Notes: a model not told the origin generated them from the letters alone. A DNA stretch of 7,830 bases from JBQTHP01 sp052389755 (GCA_052389755.1 JBQTHP010000057.1:1-7830), one strand, 5' to 3'. Positions 1 through 6,475 are shown, numbered from the stretch's first letter. Program-made: numbers and translations.

Positions 1-206
1 TCGGGCGTGCTTGTGATGACCCTCCCCGAGTGCAAGTGCAGACGGATCATCCGCCCTCGACGTTGCTTGACGAACTTATCGGTCACCTTGGCAGGTCGAA
101 AGTCGCCGCATCCATAGCTGGACATGACCTGCTCACCCGGCAGGACGGCCTCTATGGGTTTTTTCGAGCCGTCGCCCATTGTCACCGGCGTTCCCGCAGC
201 CAGACA
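1..206 (-). mobile_element. Intein N-terminal splicing region inside UvrD motif III (partial)
   Basis: The intein begins at codon TGT (206-204), which encodes Cys1 directly after Gln251 of the helicase. Block A reads CLAAGTPVTMGDGS (residues 1-14), then KKPIEAVLPGEQV (15-27); this is the standard Hint-domain start of Cys, GT.V, dG, kpIe, G..V. About 40 residues later GRVITSTP (61-68) is the start of block B. The next codon begins GA (Asp or Glu), so the TxxH pattern would place the block B His as residue 70, just outside the window. The protein self-excises and ligates the two halves of UvrD. Some codons (AAA AAA, ATA, TTG) and a G+C of about 61% by my count are less GC-biased than the surroundings. 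Whether a homing endonuclease domain is present, and the C-terminal HN/+1 residues, cannot be seen. Confidence 0.9.
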
Positions 207-959
207 CTGATCGTCGTCGCCTACCGCGAACGGCGCGCCCTCGCCGCCGACCAGCAGCTTCATCCACGCGTACTGGATCGCGTTGGTGTCCTGGAACTCA
301 TCGACGAGCACGTGGCGAAACCGCGTCCGATAGTGGCGAAGAAGCTCCGGCCGGTCGCTCCACATCTCGTACGCGCGCAGCAGCAGCTCGGCGAAATCGA
401 CTACGCCTGCACGTGCGCACGCTTCCTCGTAGTCGGCGTACAGCTTGATGAGCTGCCGGCGCGTCGGATCGTTGCGGTCCTTAAGATCCTTCGGCCTCAG
501 GCCCTCGTCCTTGTTCGAGTTCACGAAGTACTGGATCTCGCGCGGCACCCAGCGCGTCTCGTCGAGGCCCTGCGCCTTCAGCATCCTCTTGATGAGCCGA
601 AGCTGATCCTCGGAATCGAGTATCTGGAATCCCTGCACGAGGCCCGCCTCGCGCCAGTGCAGGCGCAGGAGGCGATGCGCGATGCCGTGAAAGGTGCCGA
701 TCCAGAGCGCCCGGCCTGGAAAGCCGAGAAGGTTCTCCACGCGCCCGCGCATCTCGCCGGCAGCCTTGTTGGTAAACGTGACCGCGAGGACGCTGTGGGG
801 CGATGTGTTCTCAACCTGAATGAGCCACGCGATGCGATGCGTGAGCACGCGCGTCTTGCCGCTGCCGGCGCCGGCGAGCACGAGCACGGCGCCGATCGGC
901 GCGGTGACCGCCTCGCGCTGTGCATCGTTGAGCGGGCTCAGGATGGGGGAGAGATCCAT
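1..959 (-). CDS. uvrD: UvrD/Rep-family ATP-dependent DNA helicase, N-terminal part, interrupted by an intein (partial)
   Basis: This is a superfamily 1A 3'-5' DNA helicase acting in excision and mismatch repair and in clearing replication forks, in the cytoplasm on DNA. Read on the minus strand from ATG 959, the protein shows Q-motif Gln14, Walker A AGAGSGKT (29-36), motif Ia TFTNKAA (61-67), GTFHG (88-92), Walker B VDEFQDTN (219-226) and motif III GDDDQ (247-251). The next residue in this family is Ser of GDDDQSIY. Here it is Cys252, and an intein sequence follows in the same frame to the left edge without a stop. The host part visible (207-959) is 251 codons, about a third of a usual 700-750 aa helicase. 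No Shine-Dalgarno is visible before ATG 959; a -10-like TAGAAT lies 11 nt upstream. The gene lies 67 bp downstream of the AI-2E-type gene on the same strand. Rep or PcrA assignment is possible, but UvrD is the best single name. The family is certain; the exact paralogue is less so. Confidence 0.95.
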   Translation of the reverse strand, partial: MDLSPILSPLNDAQREAVTAPIGAVLVLAGAGSGKTRVLTHRIAWLIQVENTSPHSVLAVTFTNKAAGEMRGRVENLLGFPGRALWIGTFHGIAHRLLRLHWREAGLVQGFQILDSEDQLRLIKRMLKAQGLDETRWVPREIQYFVNSNKDEGLRPKDLKDRNDPTRRQLIKLYADYEEACARAGVVDFAELLLRAYEMWSDRPELLRHYRTRFRHVLVDEFQDTNAIQYAWMKLLVGGEGAPFAVGDDDQCLAAGTPVTMGDGSKKPIEAVLPGEQVMSSYGCGDFRPAKVTDKFVKQRRGRMIRLHLHSGRVITSTP

Positions 960-970
960 TGGGGCGGCGG

Positions 971-976
971 ATTCTA
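971..976 (-). promoter_or_regulatory. Possible -10 element for uvrD
   Basis: On the minus strand TAGAAT matches the sigma-70 -10 consensus at five of six positions and ends 11 nt before ATG 959. There is no ribosome binding site in that interval, so the transcript would be nearly leaderless. No convincing -35 hexamer is seen at 16-18 bp spacing. The gene could instead be read through from the upstream membrane protein gene. Confidence 0.25.
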
Positions 977-1026
977 GCAAGAGGGCTACCGCCCGGCGTA
1001 TGGCAAAGCGCTCTTTCTCCGGCCGT

Positions 1027-2109
1027 CTAAGACGTCTTAGTCGTCTGGGTCGTCCGAGCCGGCTCCTCCGCGAAGCGGAGGAGCTCCACGATCAAGCTGA
1101 GCAGTACCGGGCCGAGCACGATGCCAAGAAAGCCGAACGCAGCGATGCCGCCGATCACTCCGACGAACACGGCGACGGTCGATACCGGCGCGTGGCGCGC
1201 CGCGAGGATCGGCCGCAGAAAATTGTCCGAGATTCCGACGATGACGCTCCAGATGCCGAGGAACACCGCGGCGCCGACCCGGCCCGCGACCGCGAGGTAA
1301 ATGACCGCGGGCACGAGCACGAGGCCGGTCCCGGCCGCGGGAACGAACGCGGCGATGGCGGCGAGCACGCCGAACACCACTGGTGACGGCAGAGCCGCGA
1401 GCACAAAGCCGACGCCGACGAGCGTTCCCTGAATGAGCGCGGTCGCGACCGTTCCGTACACGACCGCGCGCACTACGCTCGCCAGATGATCGATGAGCCG
1501 CTCGCGGCGTGCCGGCTCCAGCGGGATCAGTCGCGACAGGCGCTCGAAACCGGCGTGGCCATCACGCAGCAGGAAGAACAGCAGAAAGAGCATCAGGAAG
1601 AACCCGATCAGCGTGCCGACGAATCCGAGCACCACGTTGCCGCTTGCTGCGGCGAGCGACTTCACGATCGCCTGTGCGCCATCGACCAGCCAGCCCTGCA
1701 CCTGCTCGGTGGTGATCGCGACGTTCGCGCGAATCCAGCGGGCGAGCGGACCGATGAGGCGATAGCTCTCGATGCGCGCGACGAGCTCCGGATACGTATC
1801 GATCCGCAGACCGCGCAGGTATTCGACGATGGTGCCGACCTGGCGCGCGAACACGAGCCCGAGAATCGCAAGCGGAGCGATGATGACGAACGGCGTCAGC
1901 GCCGTGATGATTCCGGCTGAACGGCTGGCGCGTCCCTTGAGGGTTCGCGTGAGTCGCTCGTGCAGCGGGTAGAGCATGAACGCGAGAAACGCCGCCCACC
2001 CGAGCGCGCCCCAGAACGGCTCGAGAACGCGCACCAGCCCGAAACCGAGCGCCGCGATCGTCGCGACGATGAAGCAGCGACGATAGAAGAGCGAACCCAT
2101 TGGCCTCAT
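1027..2109 (-). CDS. AI-2E family transporter (UPF0118/PerM-like membrane protein)
   Basis: This is a polytopic inner-membrane protein of the AI-2E exporter/PerM family; members have been tied to autoinducer export or Na+/H+ antiport, and the substrate here is unknown. From ATG 2109 it has 360 residues, the usual length. Two hydrophobic segments near the N-terminus (about 10-46) are followed by a third at about 67-88, a soluble stretch (about 90-155), and then a C-terminal block of several membrane helices. Family signatures are FFLLRDG (178-184), GTVATALIQGT (219-229), the long run around FVPAAGTGLVLVP (255-267) and ISDNFLRP (293-300). Start choice is uncertain: TTG 2121, ATG 2109 and ATG 2100 are all in frame and none has a good Shine-Dalgarno; ATG 2100 would remove MRP. 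It is divergent from the VOC gene with only about 26 bp between starts, and uvrD follows 67 bp downstream. Confidence 0.93.
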   Translation of the reverse strand: MRPMGSLFYRRCFIVATIAALGFGLVRVLEPFWGALGWAAFLAFMLYPLHERLTRTLKGRASRSAGIITALTPFVIIAPLAILGLVFARQVGTIVEYLRGLRIDTYPELVARIESYRLIGPLARWIRANVAITTEQVQGWLVDGAQAIVKSLAAASGNVVLGFVGTLIGFFLMLFLLFFLLRDGHAGFERLSRLIPLEPARRERLIDHLASVVRAVVYGTVATALIQGTLVGVGFVLAALPSPVVFGVLAAIAAFVPAAGTGLVLVPAVIYLAVAGRVGAAVFLGIWSVIVGISDNFLRPILAARHAPVSTVAVFVGVIGGIAAFGFLGIVLGPVLLSLIVELLRFAEEPARTTQTTKTS

Positions 2110-2135
2110 TTTGACTGCCAACGAGCGGCAAGGCC

Positions 2136-3125
2136 ATGATCGCCGGCATGCGCAAGCTGCTCGCTACCGCCGCCGCGGCACTCGTGTTCGCGGCCTGCAG
2201 CGCTGCCAACGTCGACCGCGCCTCGACCGCAGCGATCAAAGGGCCTTCCGCGCGCGCGTACGCTTACGTCGTCGTGAGCGTCAGTGACATGCAGCAGGCG
2301 CTCGACTTGTGGGTAGACCGTTTCGGCATGGAGATCGCGCGTCGGCGGGAGGGGAAGGATCCCGGCCTTGCGCGAGTGTGGGGCTTGCCCGATGACGCGA
2401 TCGTCGATCAGGCGCTCCTCAATACGCCGGGCATGATCGACGGCGGTGTGCACCTCGTGCGTTTCGCGCGACCCGGCGACGCCGTACGCGAAGGCGCGGC
2501 GCCGACCGACCTGGTCCCGAAGGGCATCGTCATCGCCGTCCGGTATATCGCTGCGAGGCACGCGCAGCTCGCCGCCGCCGGTCATCCCACCGTCTCGAAG
2601 GTCGCGACGCTCCAGATCAACGCGGACACCGTCTACGAAGCAAGCATGCGGGCTCACGACGGGCTCGATCTCGTATTTCGCGAGCTGCCGGAGATGCCCG
2701 AGACGGTGAGTCCGAAAGGCTACGGCGCCGCGGCGCGAATGATCGCCGTGACCTCCGACAACGAACGCGAAGCGGCGTTTCTCCGTGACGTGCTCAGTCT
2801 CGACCTCCTCGAGCAGTACCGCGTGGCGGGACCCGAAGCGGAATTCGATGTGAGCGTCGTCGGTGCGCGCGACAGCCGCTTCGGCCGCCTGGAGCTCGTC
2901 CACTACGTAGGTGCGGAGGGCCGCGACCTCTACCCACGCGCGATTCCACCGGCGCGCGGGCTCATCAGCGTCACCTACGTGGTGTCCGACATCGCCCCGA
3001 TCCTCGCTCGCGGCCGCGCAGCCGGAATCGCCGATCACGGCAGCGTACAGTCGATCCTCGGCGAGGGGCCGATGGCTTCGGTGACGAGCCCGGCCGGGCT
3101 GCGCATCGATGTGATCCAGCTCTGA
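2136..3125 (+). CDS. VOC-fold (glyoxalase/bleomycin resistance/dioxygenase superfamily) protein, predicted lipoprotein
   Basis: The protein has 329 residues and a lipoprotein-type signal (MRKLLATAAAALVFAAC; predicted lipidated Cys21), which puts it in the cell envelope. The rest is four beta-alpha-beta-beta-beta modules of the vicinal oxygen chelate superfamily, at about 42-112, 128-184, 198-258 and 276-329, forming two VOC domains. YVVVSVSDMQQALDLW (44-59) and the ending SPAGLRIDVIQL (318-329) are typical strand motifs. Glyoxalase I uses His/Glu/His/Glu metal ligands. By eye the positions here are Tyr44, His106, Ser278 and Asp325 or similar, with Glu253 the clearest retained acidic ligand, so a glyoxalase I activity is not supported. 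The substrate is unknown. ATG 2136 is used; ATG 2148 also fits the signal peptide, and neither has a strong ribosome binding site. The GST gene follows after 23 bp. Confidence 0.88.
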   Translation: MIAGMRKLLATAAAALVFAACSAANVDRASTAAIKGPSARAYAYVVVSVSDMQQALDLWVDRFGMEIARRREGKDPGLARVWGLPDDAIVDQALLNTPGMIDGGVHLVRFARPGDAVREGAAPTDLVPKGIVIAVRYIAARHAQLAAAGHPTVSKVATLQINADTVYEASMRAHDGLDLVFRELPEMPETVSPKGYGAAARMIAVTSDNEREAAFLRDVLSLDLLEQYRVAGPEAEFDVSVVGARDSRFGRLELVHYVGAEGRDLYPRAIPPARGLISVTYVVSDIAPILARGRAAGIADHGSVQSILGEGPMASVTSPAGLRIDVIQL

Positions 3126-3136
3126 CGAGCTGACCG

Positions 3137-3142
3137 TATACT
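3137..3142 (+). promoter_or_regulatory. Possible -10 element for the GST gene (leaderless start)
   Basis: TATACT matches five of six -10 consensus bases and ends six bases before ATG 3149, so transcription would start at or beside the A of the start codon. No Shine-Dalgarno lies before this ATG, which fits leaderless translation. The -35 region falls in the end of the VOC gene and is weak. Cotranscription with the VOC gene remains possible. Confidence 0.3.
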
Positions 3143-3148
3143 CTTCCC

Positions 3149-3760
3149 ATGCTCACGCTCTACGACTATCTCGACTCGGGCAACGGCTACAAGGTCCGTC
3201 TGATCCTGGCGCTTCTCGGTCGCAGATATCGCTGGGTAGAGGTGGACATCCTGAAGGGCGGGACGCGCACACCGCAATTTCTCGCGAAGAACGCGAACGG
3301 GCGCATCCCGACGATCGAGCTCGAGGACGGCGAGTATCTCGCCGAGTCGAACGCGATCCTCTGGTATCTGGCCGATGGCTCGCCTTTCGTGCCGGAAGAC
3401 GAGCTGGAGCGCGCGCAAGTGCTGCAGTGGATGTTCTTCGAGCAGTACAGCCACGAGCCGTACGTTGCGACGCCGCGTTTCATCCTGAAGCACCTGCCGG
3501 CCGATTCACCTCGGCGCAACGAGTTGCCGCAGCGGCTCGAGCGCGGGCGCGCGGCGCTCGGCGTCATGGAGCAGCAGCTCGCCGCACGGCGTTTTCTCGT
3601 GGGCGAGCGCTACACGATCGCCGACATCGCGCTGTACGCGTACACGCACGTTGCGCACGAGGCGACTCTCGATCTCGCGCCGTATCCGGCCGTGCGCGCG
3701 TGGCTCGCCCGGGTACCGGATCAGCCGCGACACATTCCGATCACGCATCGCCCGGGCTGA
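3149..3760 (+). CDS. Glutathione S-transferase family protein
   Basis: This 203-residue cytosolic enzyme conjugates or reduces with glutathione. The N-terminal thioredoxin-fold domain (about 1-77) starts MLTLYDYLDSGNGYKVR, with Ser10 as the likely catalytic or thiol-contacting residue. It contains the cis-proline of NGRIPTIEL (Pro54) and the glutathione-binding AESNAI (65-70; Glu66, Ser67). The all-helical C-terminal domain (about 86-203) carries the N-capping box FLVGERYTIADIALYAY (149-165), with Asp159 as the capping Asp. Length and domain order are complete for the family; the subclass and substrate cannot be set from sequence. It starts 23 bp after the VOC gene. Its last 20 bp overlap, tail to tail, the end of the di-heme cytochrome gene on the other strand. 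Confidence 0.95.
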   Translation: MLTLYDYLDSGNGYKVRLILALLGRRYRWVEVDILKGGTRTPQFLAKNANGRIPTIELEDGEYLAESNAILWYLADGSPFVPEDELERAQVLQWMFFEQYSHEPYVATPRFILKHLPADSPRRNELPQRLERGRAALGVMEQQLAARRFLVGERYTIADIALYAYTHVAHEATLDLAPYPAVRAWLARVPDQPRHIPITHRPG

Positions 3761-4757
3761 CGCCTCCGGGCGAATAGCGCCGCAGGAACTCCGGGTCGGT
3801 GAGACTGTGCAGGAACGCGATGAGCGAGCGACGCTCGTCGGCCGAAAGCTCGAGCGGGCGCAAACGCGAATCGGCGCCGCGCCGCCGCGCCGCATCGACA
3901 TAATGATCGAGCACCGCATCGAGCGTCGCCAGACGTCCATCGTGCATGTACGGCGCCGTGACCGCGATGTTGCGCAACGTGGGTACGCGCAGCCGCGTGC
4001 CGGTGCCGTTGTCGGCGAAGCTCGGCTTGCCGGTCGGGCCGTCGGCGTCCACCCAGTGGCCCGAGAAATTGAAGCCGGCATGACACGCCGCGCAACCCGC
4101 GCGAGACGAAAAGAACAACGTCATGCCGCGCCGTGCCTCTGGAGACAGCGCATCGTGCCTGCCACCGAACACGTGACGGTCGAAGGCCGAGTCGCCCGAG
4201 ATCAGCGTCCGTTCGAACGCCGCGATGGCTTTCACGAGGTTCCCGAACGTCGCCGGATCATCCTCGCCAGGAAACGCGGCGGCGAATGCATTGCCGTACG
4301 TCTCGTCGCTCGTGAGCTCGCGCACCAGCGCGGCTTCACGTCCCTTGACGCCGAGCTCGATCGGATGCTCGTTCAGCAGCGGCTCGAGCATCTGCGCTTC
4401 GAGCGAGCGGACCTCGGAGCGGGTCCAGCCGAAGCTCGCGTTGTAGGCGACGTTCACGAGCGCCATCGCGCTGTGCGGCAGCGATTCCCCGGTTGCGCCG
4501 AGCGCGACGCTTCGGCCATCCGTGAATGCCCGGGCCGGCTCATGACAGGTCGCGCAGCTGTGCCGGCCGGTGACCGACAGGCGCGGCTCGAAAAACAGCC
4601 GCTCCCCGAGCGCGACCTTCGCTTCGCTCATCGGATTGTCGGCGGGTACTGCCGGGACGGGAAAGCCGCGCGGCAGCTTCCATTCGTAGGTCGTGTCCGC
4701 AGCGCTCGCGGCAAGCGAAGCCGCGAGCAGCGGGATGAAGATCAGCAGCGCCTTCAA
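3741..4757 (-). CDS. MauG/MbnH-like di-heme cytochrome c peroxidase-family protein
   Basis: This is a periplasmic di-heme c-type cytochrome of the bacterial cytochrome c peroxidase/MauG superfamily. From TTG 4757 it has 338 residues: a signal peptide (about 1-19, hydrophobic KALLIFIPLLAASLAASA), then YEWKLPRGFP and VPADNPMSEAK, first heme site CATCH (68-72), second heme site CAACH (222-226), and APYMHDGR (268-275), whose Met271 sits where a distal axial ligand is often found. SLEAQMLEPLLNEHPIELG resembles the MbnH branch as I know it, rather than classical CcpA. That branch includes MbnH, which oxidises a Trp in partner MbnP; no MbnP-like gene is visible here. The start is chosen because TTG (4757-4755) overlaps the TGA of the TPR gene (4756-4754), implying translational coupling, and because it leaves an ideal signal peptide. 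A GTG at 4832 would add a charged N-terminus inside the TPR gene and is unlikely. H2O2 reduction or protein oxidation are both possible roles. Confidence 0.93.
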   Translation of the reverse strand: MKALLIFIPLLAASLAASAADTTYEWKLPRGFPVPAVPADNPMSEAKVALGERLFFEPRLSVTGRHSCATCHEPARAFTDGRSVALGATGESLPHSAMALVNVAYNASFGWTRSEVRSLEAQMLEPLLNEHPIELGVKGREAALVRELTSDETYGNAFAAAFPGEDDPATFGNLVKAIAAFERTLISGDSAFDRHVFGGRHDALSPEARRGMTLFFSSRAGCAACHAGFNFSGHWVDADGPTGKPSFADNGTGTRLRVPTLRNIAVTAPYMHDGRLATLDAVLDHYVDAARRRGADSRLRPLELSADERRSLIAFLHSLTDPEFLRRYSPGGVSPGDA

Positions 4758-5431
4758 TCCCAGGCCGCCGCCGTACCTTCGCGCGTGAGCGCGGCCGTCT
4801 GCCCGGCGATCGCGACGCGCTCCTGCACCCACTTCTCGAAGTCATCGAGCCCGGCCGCGTCCGCTGTCGCGGCGCGGTTTGCGCCGATCCACTCCCGCAT
4901 CGCCGCCAGCAACTGGTCCGCAAGTAGCCGGTTGCCGGCGTACAGGTCAAGGTATGCCTGCTTCGCGTCGGAAAGCCGATTGAGCTTGAGATACGCCTGG
5001 CCGCGGTACTCGATGGCCTGCGCGTAACCGGGCTGAATGGCGAGCGCTCGATCGTATGCCGCCAGGGCCGCATCGAGGTCGCCGAGCTGACGTCTCGCGT
5101 AACCGACGTAGTTCCACGCCTCGTGCATGCCGGGATCGTGGCCCACCGCGCTCTCGAACTTCGCCAACGCGCGTTTGTACGCGTCGTTCGCGCGCCGCGC
5201 TGCCTTCTCCTGCTTCACAGGGTCCGTCATCCTGGCCGAGCCGGCCGCGAGCTCGTCGGCCTTTTTTACACCGCGCACGCCTGTGTTGTAGGCGGACTTC
5301 GCCAGCTGCTCGGGCGTCTGCGCGCTCGCCCGGGGCTCGGGCATCCTCGTGGAGCCACCGCCGGCGGCCCACGCCCCGCCGGCGGTGCTGAGAATCGCCG
5401 AAAGGAGAAGAACTCGGCTCAAGGTCGGCAT
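4754..5431 (-). CDS. Exported tetratricopeptide repeat (TPR) protein
   Basis: The protein has 225 residues with an N-terminal signal peptide (about 1-23, MPTLSRVLLLSAILSTAGGA, cleavage near AWA-AG), so it is expected in the periplasm or on the envelope. A helical, lysine-rich stretch (about 40-77) leads into TPR units at about 78-101, 103-136 (NYVGYARRQLGDLDAAL then YDRALAIQPG) and 137-168. A C-terminal helical tail of about 55 residues follows. TPRs bind partner proteins. ATG 5431 is supported by GGGAG at 5442-5438, six bases upstream, the best ribosome binding site in the window. It is the first gene of an operon with the di-heme cytochrome, whose TTG start overlaps its stop by two bases. 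An inferred role is scaffold or partner of the cytochrome; no specific family name is recognised. Confidence 0.88.
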   Translation of the reverse strand: MPTLSRVLLLSAILSTAGGAWAAGGGSTRMPEPRASAQTPEQLAKSAYNTGVRGVKKADELAAGSARMTDPVKQEKAARRANDAYKRALAKFESAVGHDPGMHEAWNYVGYARRQLGDLDAALAAYDRALAIQPGYAQAIEYRGQAYLKLNRLSDAKQAYLDLYAGNRLLADQLLAAMREWIGANRAATADAAGLDDFEKWVQERVAIAGQTAALTREGTAAAWD

Positions 5432-5522
5432 GTCGAACTCCCGCGTCGTATATGGAGAAGGCTATGCTGCGACGGCGCGGCGACCGCGGCAACCTCGGCC
5501 CCAGTTTCATGGTGGAATTCTC
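5432..5522. promoter_or_regulatory. Divergent promoter region between the TPR operon and the NTF2-like gene
   Basis: This 91-bp gap between two divergent starts must hold promoters for both. Toward the TPR gene, TATACG (5452-5447, minus) lies 15 nt before the start and is followed by the GGGAG ribosome binding site (5442-5438). Toward the plus-strand gene, TATGCT (5463-5468) is a weak -10 candidate and GGTGGA (5511-5516) is the ribosome binding site. No clear -35 boxes or operator palindromes are seen, so only the location is well supported. Confidence 0.4.
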
Positions 5523-6437
5523 GTGAAGCGCATTCGTCGTTCCGGTCCCGCACTCATGGGAGTCACGCTGGGGGTGTCGCTGGTTCTGATCGCGGCGCCG
5601 GCCGTCCACGGGATCACTCAGCAGCCTCGCGAGGCCGTTCACGTCGGGACGCTCGTGCTGCAGGAAGAGGCGTTCGCGCGCGCCGCACGCGAACGCGGTA
5701 CACGTGCGGCGTTCCTCGAGTTTCTCGCGGAGGATGGGGTCATCTTTCGACCGGGTCCCGTGTCCGGGCGCGCGTATTGGCGCGCTGCCAAGGAGGATCC
5801 GGGCATGCTCCAGTGGTATCCGAGTCGGGCAGCGCTCGCTGCCTCCGTGGATCTTGGATACACGCTCGGGCCGTGGAGCTACGGCAAGCGCGGAGCGCGT
5901 CCGAAGTCGTTCGGGCACTACCTCACGCTCTGGCAGCGCGAGGCGGACGGCGCGTGGCGCGCTGTTGCCGACGCGGGTATCAGCCACCCGCAGCGCTCGA
6001 AAGCGCCGCGTCTGACAGCCGGCGTGACGATGCACGAGCCGAACGGCCTGAGACGCCTGCGCCTGGACGTCCAGGGACTGGAGCAGCGTTTCGCGAATAC
6101 AGCTCGCGCATCCGGGTACGAGGCGACCGCGGCGGCATGGGCCGACTCGCTCTCCGTGCGCATGCGCGACGGCGCCGAGCCGACGTCTTTCGGAACGGCT
6201 GACTCTGCCGCGCCGGCGGTGGTGGTCGTCGAAGGTTCAGGCCTGTCGGCGGCGGCGGACCTCGCATACGCATACGGCACGGTCGCGGACGACGATGGCG
6301 GCCGCGGCGCCTTCGTGCACGTGTGGCGCGTGCTGGATGGGGAGCCGTATCTGGCCGTGGATCTGCTGACGCGGCTACCGCCTTCCGGCGACCGCCTTCC
6401 GGCCGGAGAAGAACGCGGCGCTTCAGGCTCGCAGTGA
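5523..6437 (+). CDS. Exported protein with two NTF2-like (DUF4440/SnoaL-type) domains
   Basis: From GTG 5523 the product has 304 residues: a basic start and a hydrophobic segment (about 10-30, ALMGVTLGVSLVLIAAPAVHG) forming a signal peptide, then two cone-shaped NTF2-like domains. Domain 1 (about 45-155) shows the DUF4440-type pattern: FLEFLAEDGVIFRPG (67-78), DLGYTLGPWSY (110-120), then GHYLTLWQREADGAWRAVAD (131-150). Domain 2 (about 182-286) is a degenerate copy: EATAAAWADSLSVRMRDG (200-217) and DLAYAYGTVADDD, then AFVHVWRVLDGEPYLAVDL (263-281). The fold is used by many enzymes and ligand-binding proteins; the function here is unknown. GTG is chosen because GGTGGA sits six bases upstream and the signal peptide then starts correctly; a longer reading from 5349 would run into the TPR gene. 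The last codons (from about residue 286) lie in a repeat, so the C-terminal tail is probably not conserved. Confidence 0.8.
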   Translation: MKRIRRSGPALMGVTLGVSLVLIAAPAVHGITQQPREAVHVGTLVLQEEAFARAARERGTRAAFLEFLAEDGVIFRPGPVSGRAYWRAAKEDPGMLQWYPSRAALAASVDLGYTLGPWSYGKRGARPKSFGHYLTLWQREADGAWRAVADAGISHPQRSKAPRLTAGVTMHEPNGLRRLRLDVQGLEQRFANTARASGYEATAAAWADSLSVRMRDGAEPTSFGTADSAAPAVVVVEGSGLSAAADLAYAYGTVADDDGGRGAFVHVWRVLDGEPYLAVDLLTRLPPSGDRLPAGEERGASGSQ

Positions 6438-6470
6438 TCCTCGGACCGGAAGGCGGAAGCCGGAAGGCGG
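6378..6470. repeat. Inverted pair of 14-bp-period tandem repeats, probable bidirectional terminator
   Basis: CCGCCTTCCGG occurs at 6378-6388 and 6392-6402, and its reverse complement CCGGAAGGCGG occurs at 6446-6456 and 6460-6470. Each arm is a tandem duplication with a 14-bp period; the right arm is a perfect double of CCGGAAGGCGGAAG (6446-6459, 6460-6473). The two 25-base arms pair at 22 of 25 positions around a 43-base loop, with one central 3-base mismatch. The structure covers the stop of the NTF2-like gene (6437) and ends just before the stop of gloB on the other strand (6478-6476), so a role in ending both transcripts is likely. No T-run follows, so it is not a textbook intrinsic terminator. 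Confidence 0.8.
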
Positions 6471-6475
6471 AAGCC

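Noticed and set aside
1..206. uvrD as a frameshifted pseudogene with foreign sequence at its end
   Set aside because: The junction is in frame, precisely at motif III, and the sequence after it has ordered intein motifs rather than random codons.
30..977. Long plus-strand open frame (315 codons) opposite uvrD
   Set aside because: It is antisense to a helicase with all expected motifs; its product is Arg/Ala/Leu-rich with no family pattern, as expected for the reverse frame of a high-GC gene.
2106..3038. Minus-strand open frame of 310 codons opposite the VOC gene
   Set aside because: The VOC frame has a signal peptide and four fold repeats, while this frame is His/Arg/Asp-rich without motifs.
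2136..3125. Calling the VOC protein glyoxalase I (gloA) because gloB is nearby
   Set aside because: It is about twice the usual length, carries an export signal and lacks most metal ligands of glyoxalase I.
3651..5027. Plus-strand open frame of 458 codons
   Set aside because: It lies opposite the di-heme cytochrome and TPR genes, whose heme sites, signal peptides and repeats are clear. Its product is Arg-rich and has no recognisable domain.
4947..6202. Long open frames on both strands across the TPR/NTF2-like region (4947-6035 minus, 5123-6202 plus)
   Set aside because: They cross the divergent promoter region and conflict with two genes that have ribosome binding sites and signal peptides; low-complexity, charged products.
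6446..6473. CRISPR-like array
   Set aside because: The units are 14 bp, directly abutting and only two per arm, with no spacers and no cas genes.
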